A stretch of 64,000 bases of DNA from Confluentibacter sediminis (GTDB taxonomy: Bacteria > Bacteroidota > Bacteroidia > Flavobacteriales > Flavobacteriaceae), in the NCBI RefSeq assembly GCF_003258355.1, contig NZ_QKPO01000003.1, forward strand, positions 124,001 to 188,000. Reading direction: 5' to 3'. Both the position numbers and the translations under genes were made by a program. The notes under the pieces are model-generated. The model saw only the letters and a list, made by a program, of their open reading frames with translations, was not told the origin of the DNA and ran no database searches. How positions within the stretch are numbered: the first letter of the stretch is position 1; every line of letters begins with the position of its first letter. Of this stretch, positions 25,456 to 34,328 are shown piece by piece.

Positions 25456-25752
25456 ATGAATACACTTTCAGAAGAAGACATAAAAGTACGTTTATTACGG
25501 TTTCCTGATTGGGATTATTATGATGATGCCATTCATGCAGAATTCGAATTCGAGAATTTTAAAGATTGCTTTAGTGCTATGAGTCGGATTGCTTTTGAAT
25601 GTGAAGCACTTAATCATCATCCTGATTGGTCTAATGTTTATAATGTACTAACCATTTCTTTGTCAACTCACAGTGCGAAGGGTGTCACCGATTTAGATTT
25701 TAAATTGGCTGAAGCTATTGAACGTATTGTTGAACCAGATGAGGAAGAATAA
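25456..25752 (+). CDS. 4a-hydroxytetrahydrobiopterin dehydratase
   Basis: A 98-residue pterin-4a-carbinolamine dehydratase. The active-site block EALNHHPDWSNVYNVL (about residues 54-69) contains the two His, the Pro-Asp-Trp and Tyr/Asn positions typical of the PCD/DCoH family, and SLSTHSAKGVTDLDFKLA follows. It recycles the 4a-hydroxypterin made by aromatic amino-acid hydroxylases. A partner phenylalanine hydroxylase is not in this window. It closes the gcvT-glsA-epimerase group. Confidence 0.9.
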   Translation: MNTLSEEDIKVRLLRFPDWDYYDDAIHAEFEFENFKDCFSAMSRIAFECEALNHHPDWSNVYNVLTISLSTHSAKGVTDLDFKLAEAIERIVEPDEEE

Positions 25753-25783
25753 TTTGTTTTTGATTTGAAGGTTTTTAACTTTG
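25753..25783 (+). promoter_or_regulatory. promoter of yebC
   Basis: TTTG (25753-25756) and TAACTTTG (25776-25783) fit the -33 and -7 boxes with a 19-base spacer. A start near 25789 would leave a leader of about 59 bases carrying the palindrome at 25818. Confidence 0.6.
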
Positions 25784-25817
25784 CGAAAATTTAAAAATCA
25801 GTAATCATTAACAACTG

Positions 25818-25831
25818 TCCTGTTTACAGGA
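25818..25831. repeat. palindrome in the yebC leader
   Basis: TCCTGT and ACAGGA pair perfectly around TT, 17 bases before the yebC start codon. The same arms occur at 62876-62891 next to rpsA. It could form a small RNA hairpin near the start codon, or be a degenerate intergenic repeat. Confidence 0.45.
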
Positions 25832-25847
25832 ATAATAATATAAGATT

Positions 25848-26567
25848 ATGGGAAGAGCTTTTGAGTTTAGAAAAGCACGTAAAATGAAACGTTGGTCTGC
25901 CATGAGTAAAGCCTTTACTCGTATTGGTAAAGACATTGTTATGGCTGTAAAAGAAGGTGGTCCAGATCCAGCTGCAAATTCGCGTTTAAGAGCCGTTATA
26001 CAAAATGCCAAGGCAGTAAATATGCCTAAAGATAATGTGGAACGGGCTATTAAAAAAGCGAGTGAAAAGGGACAAGGTGATTATAAAGAAGTGATTTTTG
26101 AAGGCTATGCACCACACGGCATTGCTATATTAGTTGAAACGGCAACGGATAATAATACCAGAACCGTGGCCAACGTCCGTAGCTATTTTAATAAATGTGA
26201 TGGTAGTTTAGGTACATCTGGTTCCGTGGTTTTTATGTTCGATCATACCTGCAATTTTAGAATCAATGCAGAAGGATTAGATCCAGAAGAAGTAGAACTG
26301 GAATTTATAGATTATGGTGCAGAAGAGGTATTTGCTGACGAAGATGGTATTTTAATCTACGCCCCTTTTGAAAGTTTTGGAGCAATTCAAGCGGCAATAG
26401 AGGAAAAGGGTATTGAAATACTATCCTCAGGTTTTGAAAGAATCCCTCAGGTCACAAAAAAATTAACACCAGAAGAAGTTCTTGATGTTGAAAAACTTTT
26501 AGAGAAACTGGATGATGATGATGACGTTCAAAACGTGTATCACACTATGGAGGAAAGTGAAGATTAA
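25848..26567 (+). CDS. YebC/PmpR-family protein
   Basis: A 239-residue protein of the YebC family (GRAFEFRKARKMKRWSAMSKAFTRIGKDIVMAVKEGG at the start, NMPKDNVERAIKKAS, YEGYAP-like FEGYAPHGIAILVE, and DNNTRTVANVRSYFNK). Family members have long been annotated as transcriptional regulators; recent work also links them to translation of proline-rich stretches by the ribosome. Three-domain layout and length are usual. It is single, with its own promoter and a good terminator. Confidence 0.93.
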   Translation: MGRAFEFRKARKMKRWSAMSKAFTRIGKDIVMAVKEGGPDPAANSRLRAVIQNAKAVNMPKDNVERAIKKASEKGQGDYKEVIFEGYAPHGIAILVETATDNNTRTVANVRSYFNKCDGSLGTSGSVVFMFDHTCNFRINAEGLDPEEVELEFIDYGAEEVFADEDGILIYAPFESFGAIQAAIEEKGIEILSSGFERIPQVTKKLTPEEVLDVEKLLEKLDDDDDVQNVYHTMEESED

Positions 26568-26591
26568 TTTTTGTATTTGATATATTTATAA

Positions 26592-26627
26592 AGACCATCA
26601 GTTAACTGGTGGTCTTTTCTTTTTTTA
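26592..26627 (+). terminator. intrinsic terminator after yebC
   Basis: AGACCATCAG (26592-26601) pairs with CTGGTGGTCT (26606-26615, one G-T pair) around TTAA and is followed by TTTCTTTTTTT. It lies 25 bases after the yebC stop. Confidence 0.9.
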
Positions 26628-26743
26628 TAACGTAAGCTCTGTTATTTACTAGAGTTATGTAAGTATTTGATTAAATTTGAACGTTTTATATAGATTTTAT
26701 TTCTATTAAATTAAAAACAATATATAATCAATATATTAAAATA

Positions 26744-27730
26744 ATGCTAGAGAGTAAAAAAGTTATTAATTGGGGAATTATTGGTTGTGGAGATGTTACC
26801 GAAATTAAAAGTGGCCCACCTTATCAATTAACAAATGGCTTTAAATTAAGCGCTGTTATGAGACGAAATAAGGAAAAAGCTGAAGATTATGCCAATAGAC
26901 ATCACATAGAAACATATTATACCGATGCAGATGCTCTAATTAACGATCCCAATATTGATGCTATTTATATTGCCACACCTCCAGATACACATCTATTCTA
27001 TGGTTTAAAAGTTGCCGAAGTCAATAAGCCTTGTTGTATAGAAAAACCCTTATCGCCTAGTTATAAAGATAGTTTGGCAATCTATAACGCTTTTAAAGAA
27101 ACCAACACGCCCCTGTTTGTTGCTTACTACAGGCGTTCTTTGCCCAGATTTCTTAAAGTAAAAGCATGGTTAGATGAGGGATTTATTGGAGAGGTTCGCC
27201 ACATCTCTTGGCAACTAAATAAATATCCGAGTGCAACAGATGTGTCTGGTGACTATAATTGGAGAACGGATATAAACATTGCAGATGGTGGCTATTTTGA
27301 TGATTTAGCTAGCCACGGTCTTGATTTATTCACGTTTCTTTTAGGAAATATTAAAGATGCAAAGGGTATCAGTTTAAATCAGCAAAAACTCTATACTGCC
27401 AAAGATGCCATAACAGCCTGTTGGATTCATGAAAATGGTATTACAGGCTCCGGAACATGGAATTTTGGTTGTAATAGTTATGAAGACAATGTTGTTATTT
27501 ATGGAAGCAAAGGTCAGATTGAATTCCCCATTTTTCAGGATCATCCCATCCTATTAAAAAGTGATACCAACACTGAAGAAATTTTTATAGAAAACCCAAA
27601 ACACATTCAAATAAATCATGTGGAAAACTTAAAGCATGCTTTATTTAATGATGCATTTACGCATCCTTCCACGGGTGAGACGGCATTACACACTAGTTGG
27701 GTGATGGATAAAATACTTGGGAAAGTATAA
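26744..27730 (+). CDS. Gfo/Idh/MocA-family oxidoreductase
   Basis: A 328-residue NAD(P)-dependent oxidoreductase. The Rossmann motif WGIIGCGDVTEIK is near residue 10, the cofactor/substrate EKP motif is in KPCCIEKPLSPS near 98, and the C-terminal alpha/beta domain (about 130-300) includes ADGGYFDDLASHGLDLFTF with the His that usually acts in catalysis. It should oxidise or reduce a sugar or cyclitol ring hydroxyl; the substrate is not readable. It is followed after 24 bases by a ThuA-domain gene, a common pairing in sugar catabolism loci. Confidence 0.88.
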   Translation: MLESKKVINWGIIGCGDVTEIKSGPPYQLTNGFKLSAVMRRNKEKAEDYANRHHIETYYTDADALINDPNIDAIYIATPPDTHLFYGLKVAEVNKPCCIEKPLSPSYKDSLAIYNAFKETNTPLFVAYYRRSLPRFLKVKAWLDEGFIGEVRHISWQLNKYPSATDVSGDYNWRTDINIADGGYFDDLASHGLDLFTFLLGNIKDAKGISLNQQKLYTAKDAITACWIHENGITGSGTWNFGCNSYEDNVVIYGSKGQIEFPIFQDHPILLKSDTNTEEIFIENPKHIQINHVENLKHALFNDAFTHPSTGETALHTSWVMDKILGKV

Positions 27731-27754
27731 ATTACTAACTAAACAAACCATACA

Positions 27755-28771
27755 ATGACATTAAAAAGAACCCTTTTCATAATTTTAATAGCTTTACTAA
27801 ACTTTAATGTTGGACATTCGCAAAGCCTGTCTAAAAAATTAAAAGCACTTATTATTGATGGTGAAAGCAATCATGGTATTTGGCCTAAATCAACTTTTAT
27901 GATTAAAGATTATCTTGAACAAACGGGTTTGTTTGAGGTTGATGTTTATAGAAAAGAATTCTTGTTGTTGGGTAATGCTTATGATAAGGTAGAAGGAGTT
28001 AACGATAAAAACGAACTGGTTACATTATACCCTTTGAATGATGGCGTAGAAAGAACCATTGTTTCAAAACCAACCTATGATCCCAACTTTAATCCAGATT
28101 TCAAAAAGTATGATTTAGTTGTTTCTAATTTTGGTTGGCAAGCAACCGATCTTCCTGAAGAGACCAAATCTAATTTTGAAAAATATATGTTTGAAGGTGG
28201 CGGACTTGTAGTCATTCATTCAGGAGATAATTCTTGGGGCGAATGGGATGCCTTCAATAAAATGATTGGTCTTGGTGGTTGGGGCGGCAGAAACGAAAAA
28301 ACAGGCCCTTATGTTTATTACAATGATGATAATCAACAAGTCCATGATACTATTAAAGGAGGTGCAGGTTCGCATGGTGCTCAACATGAATTCTTAATCG
28401 AAACTCGTGCGCCAGAACATCCTATCATGAAAGGACTTCCTAAGGTATGGTTACATAATAAAGATGAATTATACGAACGTTTACGCGGAACAGCAGAAGA
28501 TATGACGGTTCTTGCAACCGCTTATTCAGATAATTCTATTGATAAACGAAGAACAGGAAGACATGAGCCAGCCCTAATGGTTATTGATTATGGTAAAGGA
28601 CGCATTTTTCATACCATTTTAGGTCACATGGATTATTCTATGGAATGTGTTGGCTTTATTACAACATTACAACGCGGAAGTGAATGGGCAGCTACTGGAA
28701 AAGTAACTCAGAAAATTCCCGAAGATTTTCCAACAGAAGATACTGTAAGTATTAGAAAATGGAATAAATAA
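27755..28771 (+). CDS. secreted ThuA-domain protein
   Basis: A 338-residue protein with a signal peptide (FIILIALLNFNVGHSQ, cleavage near residue 23) and a ThuA domain of the glutamine-amidotransferase-like fold: KALIIDGESNHGIWPKST, LVVSNFGWQATDLPEE, GGGLVVIHSGDNSWGEW, and HEFLIETRAPEHPIMKGLP. ThuA proteins accompany trehalose and other sugar-utilisation genes and may act on oxidised sugars, but no activity is firmly known for secreted members. The pairing with the upstream oxidoreductase supports a carbohydrate role. It ends 9 bases from a convergent gene. Confidence 0.85.
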   Translation: MTLKRTLFIILIALLNFNVGHSQSLSKKLKALIIDGESNHGIWPKSTFMIKDYLEQTGLFEVDVYRKEFLLLGNAYDKVEGVNDKNELVTLYPLNDGVERTIVSKPTYDPNFNPDFKKYDLVVSNFGWQATDLPEETKSNFEKYMFEGGGLVVIHSGDNSWGEWDAFNKMIGLGGWGGRNEKTGPYVYYNDDNQQVHDTIKGGAGSHGAQHEFLIETRAPEHPIMKGLPKVWLHNKDELYERLRGTAEDMTVLATAYSDNSIDKRRTGRHEPALMVIDYGKGRIFHTILGHMDYSMECVGFITTLQRGSEWAATGKVTQKIPEDFPTEDTVSIRKWNK

Positions 28772-28790
28772 TTTTAAAAACTATTTATTC
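28762..28790. terminator. possible bidirectional terminator between convergent genes
   Basis: GAATAAATA (28762-28770) and TATTTATTC (28782-28790) are perfect arms spanning both stop codons of the ThuA and NYN genes. The stem is all A/T except one pair, so this is weak. Confidence 0.3.
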
Positions 28791-29509
28791 TTCACATAAA
28801 TCAACTTAAACCTAGCATTAGGCTGATCTCTCTGTTCTAATTCAAACTGATTTAAAGATTTAAAAAGAGGTGTTAATTTTTCGAAACCAAAATTTCTAGC
28901 ATCAAAGTTGGGTTGCTTTTTTATAATAAGTGACCCCACATCCCCTAAAAAAGCCCATCCGTCTTCATCGGCGGCATCAGACACAGAATTTTTTAAAAGT
29001 CGAATGACATTGGGGGTAATATTATATAAATTGTCTTTTTTGCTTTTTCCTTTAGTGTCTTTGTCTTCATCTGAAGATCCCAATATTTCTAAATAAATGA
29101 ATTTATCGCAAGCTACAATAAATGGATCCGGTGTCTTCTTCTCTCCTATCCCATAAACATGCATACCTGCTTCTCTTAAACGTGTTGCCAGTTTAGTAAA
29201 ATCACTATCAGAAGACACCAAACAAAAAGCATCTACTTTACTTGAATATAAAATATCCATTGCATCGATTATCATGGCAGAGTCCGTGGCATTTTTACCA
29301 ACGGTATAACCGTATTGTTGCATGGGACTTATGGCATTTTCTAAAAGAACACTTTTCCATTTAGATAAATGAGGCTTTGTCCAATCTCCATAGATTCGTT
29401 TTATTGTTGGAGTACCGTATTTTGTGATTTCTTCCATCATTTCACTGATGTACTTGGAAGGGATGTTATCACCATCTATTAAGACGGCTATTTTTATGTC
29501 TTTAATCAT
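28781..29509 (-). CDS. NYN-domain (LabA/DUF88-like) protein with C-terminal LOTUS-like domain
   Basis: A 242-residue protein. Residues about 1-155 form a PIN-like NYN nuclease domain (IAVLIDGDNIPSKY, GYTVGKNATDSAMIIDAMDIL, CLVSSDSDFTKLATRLREAG), with Asp residues placed to bind metal. Residues about 170-240 look like an OST-HTH/LOTUS domain (VIRLLKNSVSDAADEDGWAFLGDVGSLI... NFGFEKLTPLFKSLNQFEL), which binds RNA in eukaryotic relatives. The combination suggests an RNA-processing or RNA-decay enzyme; targets are unknown. It is single and leftward. Confidence 0.85.
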   Translation of the reverse strand: MIKDIKIAVLIDGDNIPSKYISEMMEEITKYGTPTIKRIYGDWTKPHLSKWKSVLLENAISPMQQYGYTVGKNATDSAMIIDAMDILYSSKVDAFCLVSSDSDFTKLATRLREAGMHVYGIGEKKTPDPFIVACDKFIYLEILGSSDEDKDTKGKSKKDNLYNITPNVIRLLKNSVSDAADEDGWAFLGDVGSLIIKKQPNFDARNFGFEKLTPLFKSLNQFELEQRDQPNARFKLIYVKNK

Positions 29510-29702
29510 GGTTATAAAGGTACTGAAATTTGGTAGGGAAAATTTCAGTTATTATAAATAATAAATAGAAAATGCTTTTTAAACAATAAATAATCAATCT
29601 TTTAAAAATTGAACCTTACTTCATGCTAATAATTTTTTTATATATTTAGAGCGACTAATTCAAATTTACTAACAGGATTATATCCTAAAATCGTTGTTTA
29701 AC

Positions 29703-32303
29703 ATGACATCTTATTGTTTAAAAATCCACAAAGTAACTTGTGTTGCTTTTGTATTACTTTTATTTTTTCCATTCCAATTTTCAGAAGCACAAACCAAAAA
29801 AAAGAAAAAAGAGAAGGAAGGTCAAACAGAAATTACTACTGCTAGTTCCAAAAAAGAGAAGGAAAAAACCATTGAAGAGCTTGTAAAATCAAGTAAAAAA
29901 ATGGATGGTTTATTTGAAATTTACCAAGACACTATCAAGGGATCTTTGCTAATACTTATTAGAGAAGATCAAATTGGTAAGGATTATATTTATTTCAGCC
30001 AAATAGCTGATGGAATAATGGATGCAGGTAGAATGAACAGGGGCTCTTATGACGATTCTAAAGTATTTAAAATAGAAAAGTATTTCAATAAGATTGAATT
30101 TATAACACAAAATACCTCTTTTTATTTTGACCCTAATAATCCGTTATCTAAATCAAAAGATGCTAATATTAGCAATGGTAATGTGGCCAGTATAGAAATC
30201 GCTGCTTATGATAAAGACAAAGGGCTTTATCTAATTCCTGCTGATAATTTGTTTTTAAATGAAACGTTTTCACAAGTAAAAAGTCCCTCTTCACCTAACA
30301 GTTCTCCAACAGCATTTAAACTTGGCAATTTAGATAAATCCAAAACAAAAATTAATGCCATTAAAAATTATCCTGAAAACACCAATATAGAAGTAGAATA
30401 TGTGTATTCCTCTCCTTCTGTTCTAAACAATGGGTCTAATGCCTTGGCTGATGGCAGAAACGTCAGCGTTAAGGTGTACCATAGTATGATAGCCATGCCT
30501 GATAATGATTATCAACCAAGATTTGATGACCCAAGAGTGGGCTATTTTACAACAGAGGTTAACGATCAAACATCTACTAAATCAATTGCTTACAGAGATT
30601 TAATCCATAGATGGCATTTAGTTAAAAAGTATCCAGACTCTATTATATCAGAGCCTGTTAAGCCCATAACCTGGTGGATAGAAAACTCAACCCCAATAGA
30701 ATGGCGGGAAACTATAAAACAAGCTGTTTTACAATGGAATGTGGCATTTGAAAAAGCTGGATTTAAAAATGCGATGGTTGTTGAGGTTCAGCCTGATGAT
30801 GCCGATTGGGATGCTGGAGATATTAGATATAACGTTTTAAGATGGACATCATCTCCAGAACCTCCTTTTGGTGGCTATGGCCCAAGTTTTGTAAATCCCA
30901 GAACAGGTGAAATTCTAGGTGCAGACATCATGCTTGAGTTCGTGCATTTTACCAATCGGGTTTTATATGATAAGATTTTTGAATTAAGTTCTTTAAATAA
31001 GCCTTTCGACAATTCTAACTCCCATAGAAGTGACCACGAATTCTGTTTTTTAGGAAACGAACTACATGAAGAAGTTATGTTTGCAAATGCTGTTGTTTCA
31101 GCTACTGGTGCTACAGATTTAGAAATGGAACGTATTAAAAAAGAATCCATGATGGCTTTAATCATGCATGAGGTTGGACATACTTTAGGATTAAATCATA
31201 ACATGAAAGCTAGTCAGTTGTTTTCCCCTGATCAGTTAAACGATGCTGAGTTTATTAAAGGTAAATGTTTAACGGCTTCGGTTATGGATTATGCCGCATT
31301 AAACATTACTAGAGATAGAACGAAACAAGGACAGTATGATGATGTCGCAGTGGGACCATATGATCTTTGGGCTATTGAATTAGGATACAAGCCCTTTAAA
31401 ACGGAAGCTGAACGCGAAGCATTACTAAATGAATCTACCAAACCTGAACATATTTTTGGAAACGATGCCGATGATATGCGTTCTGCTGGTAAAGCTATAG
31501 ATCCAAGAGTAAACGTATCCGATCAATCCAATGACCAGATAGCGTGGGCAATAGATAGAATTGAATTATCAAACGACTTGATAAAAGATATAAAAATGAG
31601 GTTTACTAAAACCGGTGAATCTTATCAAGAATTAAGACGCGTTTATTATATATTAAGTAATCAAAAAGGATCTGCAGCAAATACTATTTCCAAATTTATT
31701 GGTGGTGTTTATGTCGATCGCGCCATGGCTGGTCAAGAAGGTGGAACCAAACCTTATACGCCGGTTAGTTTAAGAGACCAAAAAAGAGCCATGACAGCGT
31801 TGAGCAAGTATGTGTTTGCTCCAGATGCTTTTAGTGCCCCAAACGATTTATACAACTATTTGGCCATGCAACGTAGAGGGTTTAATTTTAGGTTACCAGA
31901 AGATCCTAAAATCCACGACCAAGTATTGGGCTATCAAAAAAATGTATTGGATCAATTATTGCATTATAACACATTGCAAAGAATTTCTGATTCTGAATTA
32001 TACGGAAACGAATACAATTTAGCTAGTTTTATGTCCGAATTAAACAATGCTATCTTTAAAGCAGATATTTATGGGAATGTGAATTCCTTCAGACAAAATC
32101 TTCAATTGGAATATACCAATGATTTAATTGACATATTAACAGGAAAACAAACGGATCGATATACTAATACTGCAAAGTCCATGGCATTATATAATTTAAA
32201 TGCTATTAAAATGATGGCAACTCCATCGGGAGATATGATATCAAGAGCTCACAAACAACATTTAAAAGCTTTAATAGACAATGCATTAAAAGAAGTCAAA
32301 TAA
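29703..32303 (+). CDS. secreted zinc-dependent metalloprotease (DUF5117/DUF4953 type)
   Basis: A protein of 866 residues from ATG 29703 (an upstream in-frame TTG at 29694 is possible but unlikely). A signal peptide (VAFVLLLFFPFQFSEAQ) is followed by a Lys/Glu-rich linker, a DUF5118/DUF5117-like region (about 50-430) and a metzincin-like catalytic domain with the zinc motif HEVGHTLGLNHN (His489, His493 and His499) and a downstream Met-turn-like SVMDYAALN. Flavobacterial genomes usually carry several such proteins, secreted to the periplasm or outside. Peptidase specificity is unknown. It is single and followed by a strong bidirectional terminator. Confidence 0.87.
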   Translation: MTSYCLKIHKVTCVAFVLLLFFPFQFSEAQTKKKKKEKEGQTEITTASSKKEKEKTIEELVKSSKKMDGLFEIYQDTIKGSLLILIREDQIGKDYIYFSQIADGIMDAGRMNRGSYDDSKVFKIEKYFNKIEFITQNTSFYFDPNNPLSKSKDANISNGNVASIEIAAYDKDKGLYLIPADNLFLNETFSQVKSPSSPNSSPTAFKLGNLDKSKTKINAIKNYPENTNIEVEYVYSSPSVLNNGSNALADGRNVSVKVYHSMIAMPDNDYQPRFDDPRVGYFTTEVNDQTSTKSIAYRDLIHRWHLVKKYPDSIISEPVKPITWWIENSTPIEWRETIKQAVLQWNVAFEKAGFKNAMVVEVQPDDADWDAGDIRYNVLRWTSSPEPPFGGYGPSFVNPRTGEILGADIMLEFVHFTNRVLYDKIFELSSLNKPFDNSNSHRSDHEFCFLGNELHEEVMFANAVVSATGATDLEMERIKKESMMALIMHEVGHTLGLNHNMKASQLFSPDQLNDAEFIKGKCLTASVMDYAALNITRDRTKQGQYDDVAVGPYDLWAIELGYKPFKTEAEREALLNESTKPEHIFGNDADDMRSAGKAIDPRVNVSDQSNDQIAWAIDRIELSNDLIKDIKMRFTKTGESYQELRRVYYILSNQKGSAANTISKFIGGVYVDRAMAGQEGGTKPYTPVSLRDQKRAMTALSKYVFAPDAFSAPNDLYNYLAMQRRGFNFRLPEDPKIHDQVLGYQKNVLDQLLHYNTLQRISDSELYGNEYNLASFMSELNNAIFKADIYGNVNSFRQNLQLEYTNDLIDILTGKQTDRYTNTAKSMALYNLNAIKMMATPSGDMISRAHKQHLKALIDNALKEVK

Positions 32304-32326
32304 AAAAGTGATTATTTTAATAAAAT

Positions 32327-32364
32327 AAAAAGCTACCATGTTTTATGGTAGCTTTTACTTTTTC
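32327..32364. terminator. bidirectional terminator
   Basis: AAAAAGCTACCAT (32327-32339) faces ATGGTAGCTTTT (32345-32356) over a 5-nt loop, with T-rich sequence on the plus strand and a run of T on the minus strand. It serves the protease gene and the convergent alcohol-dehydrogenase-like gene. Confidence 0.88.
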
Positions 32365-32466
32365 TAATAGCAAATGTTTCTTTTTATTGACAACAATGAT
32401 TGTTTACTTTATGTTTCATTGCTATGCTTATTTAAATTCAATTTTCATGCCATTACTTGAATGAAA

Positions 32467-33549
32467 TCACATTTTTTGATATAATTCTTTAAGTTTTTTT
32501 GGTGTTATTATTTTATTCCAGTTTTTGCCTAGAGCATTTTCCCATAAGGGTTCTAATCCTAGAGCAACACCAATCATGATATCAAACTCTTCATCATTTA
32601 AATTTGAACAAATACCTTGCGGTAATTCAATGTTATGTTTCATTTTCATATCCTTAAAAAGAACGACATCTTCAGGATAAAATTCTTCTAAATGATCAAA
32701 AACTATACAATTCCCTATACCGTGTTTAATGCCTAGTAAATAGGATAATCCATAACTCATAGCGTGAGCAACTCCAACTTGGGAGTAAGCAATACTCATA
32801 CCTCCATGCCAAGATGCCATCATGAGATTTTCTTGAGATTCAACATCACTTAAATTATTTCCAAGAAAAATCTCTTTACATAGTTGAAATGCCATATTGC
32901 CATAGGTTTCACTAAATGTATTTAAATAGGAACCCTTTAGCGATTCCACGCAGTGAATAAAGCAATCCATACCCGTATAGAACCACTGGTCTTTTGGTAC
33001 ATTTTTAACAAGTTCAGAGTCCAATACCACCTGATCAAAAGGCGTAAAATCTGAATTGATACCTAATTTCTGCGTTGGTCCCGTCAATACAGTCGTTCTT
33101 GAAACTTCTGCTCCTGTCCCGGAAATTGTAGGTATTCCAACATGGTATATGGCTGGATTTTTGACTAAATCCCATCCTTGATAATCTTTTGTTTCTCCTT
33201 CATTGGTAAGCATGATGGAAACGGCTTTTGCCAAATCCAATAACGTCCCCCCTCCTATTCCAATAATTCCGGATGGGCGTTCTTTGGTCGTTAATATAAT
33301 ATCTTCAACTAATTCATCAACTTGAGATGTCTTAGGTTCTTCGGCTGCTGATATATAAATAATTTTATCATCATAAGACAAGGGAATTCTTGATGTTATC
33401 CAAGTATTATTTTTAAACACATCATCTACCAAAAAAATAAATGGGGCATTTAAGTTCAAGCGTTTTGGGGTTAATATTTCACTTAATTGATTGAAACTAC
33501 CTCTACCAAAAACAACTCTTGGTACCATGGGAAAGTTTTTATAATTCAT
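32467..33549 (-). CDS. kdnB: iron-containing alcohol dehydrogenase, KdnB-like (Kdo 8-oxidase)
   Basis: A 360-residue group III iron-dependent alcohol dehydrogenase: NAD loop region GIIGIGGGTLLDLAKAVSI (about 95-114), TISGTGAEVSRTTVL near 140, and metal-binding GMDCFIHCVES and VAHAMSYGLSYLLGIKHGIGN. In Shewanella, KdnB oxidises the 8-hydroxyl of 3-deoxy-D-manno-octulosonate before KdnA aminates it to 8-amino-Kdo. The assignment rests on this family plus its position in a leftward run with kdsB. No kdnA-like aminotransferase is in the window, so the step is inferred. Confidence 0.65.
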   Translation of the reverse strand: MNYKNFPMVPRVVFGRGSFNQLSEILTPKRLNLNAPFIFLVDDVFKNNTWITSRIPLSYDDKIIYISAAEEPKTSQVDELVEDIILTTKERPSGIIGIGGGTLLDLAKAVSIMLTNEGETKDYQGWDLVKNPAIYHVGIPTISGTGAEVSRTTVLTGPTQKLGINSDFTPFDQVVLDSELVKNVPKDQWFYTGMDCFIHCVESLKGSYLNTFSETYGNMAFQLCKEIFLGNNLSDVESQENLMMASWHGGMSIAYSQVGVAHAMSYGLSYLLGIKHGIGNCIVFDHLEEFYPEDVVLFKDMKMKHNIELPQGICSNLNDEEFDIMIGVALGLEPLWENALGKNWNKIITPKKLKELYQKM

Positions 33550-33623
33550 TTAATATGTTTTTCTTTTTCAAACGTTAAAATTACTACTATTTTAATTTTA
33601 AATCGTGTTAAAATTCTTGTATT

Positions 33624-34328
33624 TTAATTTAATAAGTCTAAAATATCTCTTAAACTTTTTATGGTTTTATAGGTTTTTCCTGTTATTTCATTTTCAGTTA
33701 CTTCCTCGTGAGCCCAAGTGGTGTGAAAAGGCACATGGATGGCATGGGCCTTAATATTTACCAATGGTAATACATCCGATTTTAAAGAGTTCCCTATCAT
33801 TAAAAACTCAGATGGCTTAATATCTAAATGATTTAATAGTTTAGAATAATTAGTTTCTTGTTTATCGCTTAACACTTCTATATGATGAAAATAATCAGTT
33901 AACCCAGACTTTTTCAATTTACGCTCCTGGTCTAATAAATCACCTTTTGTAGCCAAAATGAGTCGGTAATTCTTTGATAATTCTTTTAAAACATCTTCTA
34001 CCCCATCCAGTAACTCTACGGGCTTTTCTAACATATGTTTGCCTATATTCAATATGGCTTCAATCGTTTTATTGGGTACACTATAGTTTGATAATTCCAA
34101 AGCCACTTCAACCATAGATAAGGTAAATGCTTTTATACCATAACCGTAAATTGGCAAATTCCGTATTTCTACTTTAAAAAGCTCTTGATCTATTTTGTTG
34201 GGGGTTTCATACACCGATAGAAGTTTTTGAATTTCCATCTCTGCTTCCCTAAAATAGGTTTCATTTACCCATAAGGTATCATCGGCATCAAAACCTATAA
34301 CCCGTATATTTTTATAATCTATTTCCAT
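33624..34328 (-). CDS. HAD-superfamily hydrolase
   Basis: A 234-residue HAD phosphatase with motif [12 protein letters not shown] (about 14-24; nucleophile Asp14), a helical cap (about 25-110), motif II LATKGD, and motif [24 protein letters not shown]. It should dephosphorylate a small metabolite. It lies between kdsB (10-base overlap) and the kdnB-like gene, so a role in Kdo or CMP-Kdo-related sugar metabolism is plausible. However, it is longer and differently capped than KdsC (about 180 residues), so it is not the canonical Kdo-8-phosphate phosphatase. Confidence 0.8.
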   Translation of the reverse strand: MEIDYKNIRVIGFDADDTLWVNETYFREAEMEIQKLLSVYETPNKIDQELFKVEIRNLPIYGYGIKAFTLSMVEVALELSNYSVPNKTIEAILNIGKHMLEKPVELLDGVEDVLKELSKNYRLILATKGDLLDQERKLKKSGLTDYFHHIEVLSDKQETNYSKLLNHLDIKPSEFLMIGNSLKSDVLPLVNIKAHAIHVPFHTTWAHEEVTENEITGKTYKTIKSLRDILDLLN

